From Caryophanales bacterium UBA3935 (GTDB taxonomy: Bacteria; Bacillota_I; Bacilli_A; ML615J-28; CAG-698): DNA of 6,957 nt. This document shows, one piece after another, positions 6,877-6,957 of this stretch. The notes under the pieces were generated by a model. The model searched no databases and was not told the origin of the DNA. It worked only from the letters and a program-made list of their open reading frames with translations. The position numbers and the translations under genes are program-made. Position 1 is the first letter of the stretch, and every line of letters starts with the position of its first letter. Where the stretch lies: contig DGED01000017.1 of the NCBI GenBank assembly GCA_002385755.1, forward strand, positions 6,285-13,241, given 5' to 3'.

Positions 6877-6886
6877 TCACCTCTTT
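6877..6886 (-). promoter_or_regulatory. Ribosome binding site of rpiB
   Basis: The minus strand reads AAAGAGGTGA, four bases (ATAA), then ATG at 6872. This is the best Shine-Dalgarno in the window and fixes the rpiB start. Confidence 0.75.
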
Positions 6887-6894
6887 AGTTAGTA

Positions 6895-6923
6895 ATTATA
6901 CCACAACACTTTATGTTTTTCCA
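6895..6923 (-). promoter_or_regulatory. Extended -10 promoter of rpiB-upp
   Basis: On the minus strand a consensus TATAAT (6900-6895) is preceded by TGG, an extended -10. A weaker -35 candidate TGGAAA (6923-6918, four of six consensus bases) lies 17 bases upstream. The predicted start is near 6888, only about 15 bases before the rpiB ATG, with the Shine-Dalgarno in the leader. The extended -10 probably compensates for the weak -35. Confidence 0.7.
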
Positions 6924-6957
6924 CAAAAAAATAAATTTTATGCCATGGGAATACGAA

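Noticed and set aside
6924..6941. A tiny AT-only inverted repeat (ATAAA/TTTAT) followed by a T run on the minus strand, as a possible terminator of an upstream gene.
   Set aside because: The stem is only five A-T pairs with almost no loop, so it would not form a stable terminator hairpin.
6938..6957. A possible gene end on the minus strand (frame reading RIPMA then TAA), or a divergent start on the plus strand (ATG at 6940, six codons to the edge).
   Set aside because: Far too little sequence to choose. The plus-strand ATG has no Shine-Dalgarno, and the minus-strand frame has only five codons.
1..6957. CRISPR repeats, insertion sequences, tRNA genes, riboswitches or attachment sites.
   Set aside because: I looked on both strands and saw no regularly spaced repeats, transposase motifs, cloverleaf-like segments or long structured leaders. 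No intergenic gap exceeds about 112 bases.

Overview
All real genes in this window lie on the minus strand, so the biological reading direction is from high to low coordinates. The sequence is moderately AT-rich. It has strong Shine-Dalgarno sites (GGTGA or GAGG), two TATAAT promoters with a TGG extension, and short AT-rich intergenic gaps. UGA serves as a stop (rpiB and one glycosyltransferase end in TGA) and Trp is read from TGG, so this is the standard bacterial code and not the Mycoplasma code. Together with the rpiB-upp pairing, this suggests a Bacillota or a standard-code relative of the Mollicutes. I cannot name the species.

Layout in transcription order: (1) 6957-5803 is a housekeeping unit, a promoter followed by rpiB (ribose-5-phosphate isomerase B) and upp (uracil phosphoribosyltransferase). 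The two genes overlap by an ATGA and are closed by a strong intrinsic terminator. (2) 5746-5690 holds a near-consensus extended -10 promoter and a very short leader. (3) 5690-1 is a surface-glycan operon that runs off the left edge. It encodes a membrane-anchored UDP-GlcNAc 4,6-dehydratase-like protein (CapD/PglF/WbpM type), then an initiating polyprenyl-phosphate sugar-phosphate transferase, then three GT4-type glycosyltransferases. The last of these is cut off after 217 residues. Except for one 85-base gap, the operon's genes overlap.

How they fit together: the dehydratase would make a 4-keto-6-deoxy-HexNAc nucleotide, the precursor of bacillosamine-, QuiNAc- or FucNAc-type sugars. The transferase would load the first sugar phosphate onto undecaprenyl phosphate at the inner membrane face, and the GT4 enzymes would extend the lipid-linked chain. 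No aminotransferase, flippase, polymerase or oligosaccharyltransferase is visible here, so the final product (capsule, exopolysaccharide or glycoprotein glycan) is undetermined.

The most unusual point is a good intrinsic-terminator-like hairpin with an 11-base U tract in the only internal gap of the glycan operon, between the dehydratase and transferase genes, with no convincing promoter after it. Smaller oddities are a Gly-to-Arg change in the RpiB active-site loop motif and a transferase that lacks the usual N-terminal four-helix membrane domain but keeps the following Rossmann-like domain. I see no CRISPR array, mobile element, tRNA or rRNA, and no evidence for a wholly new system.
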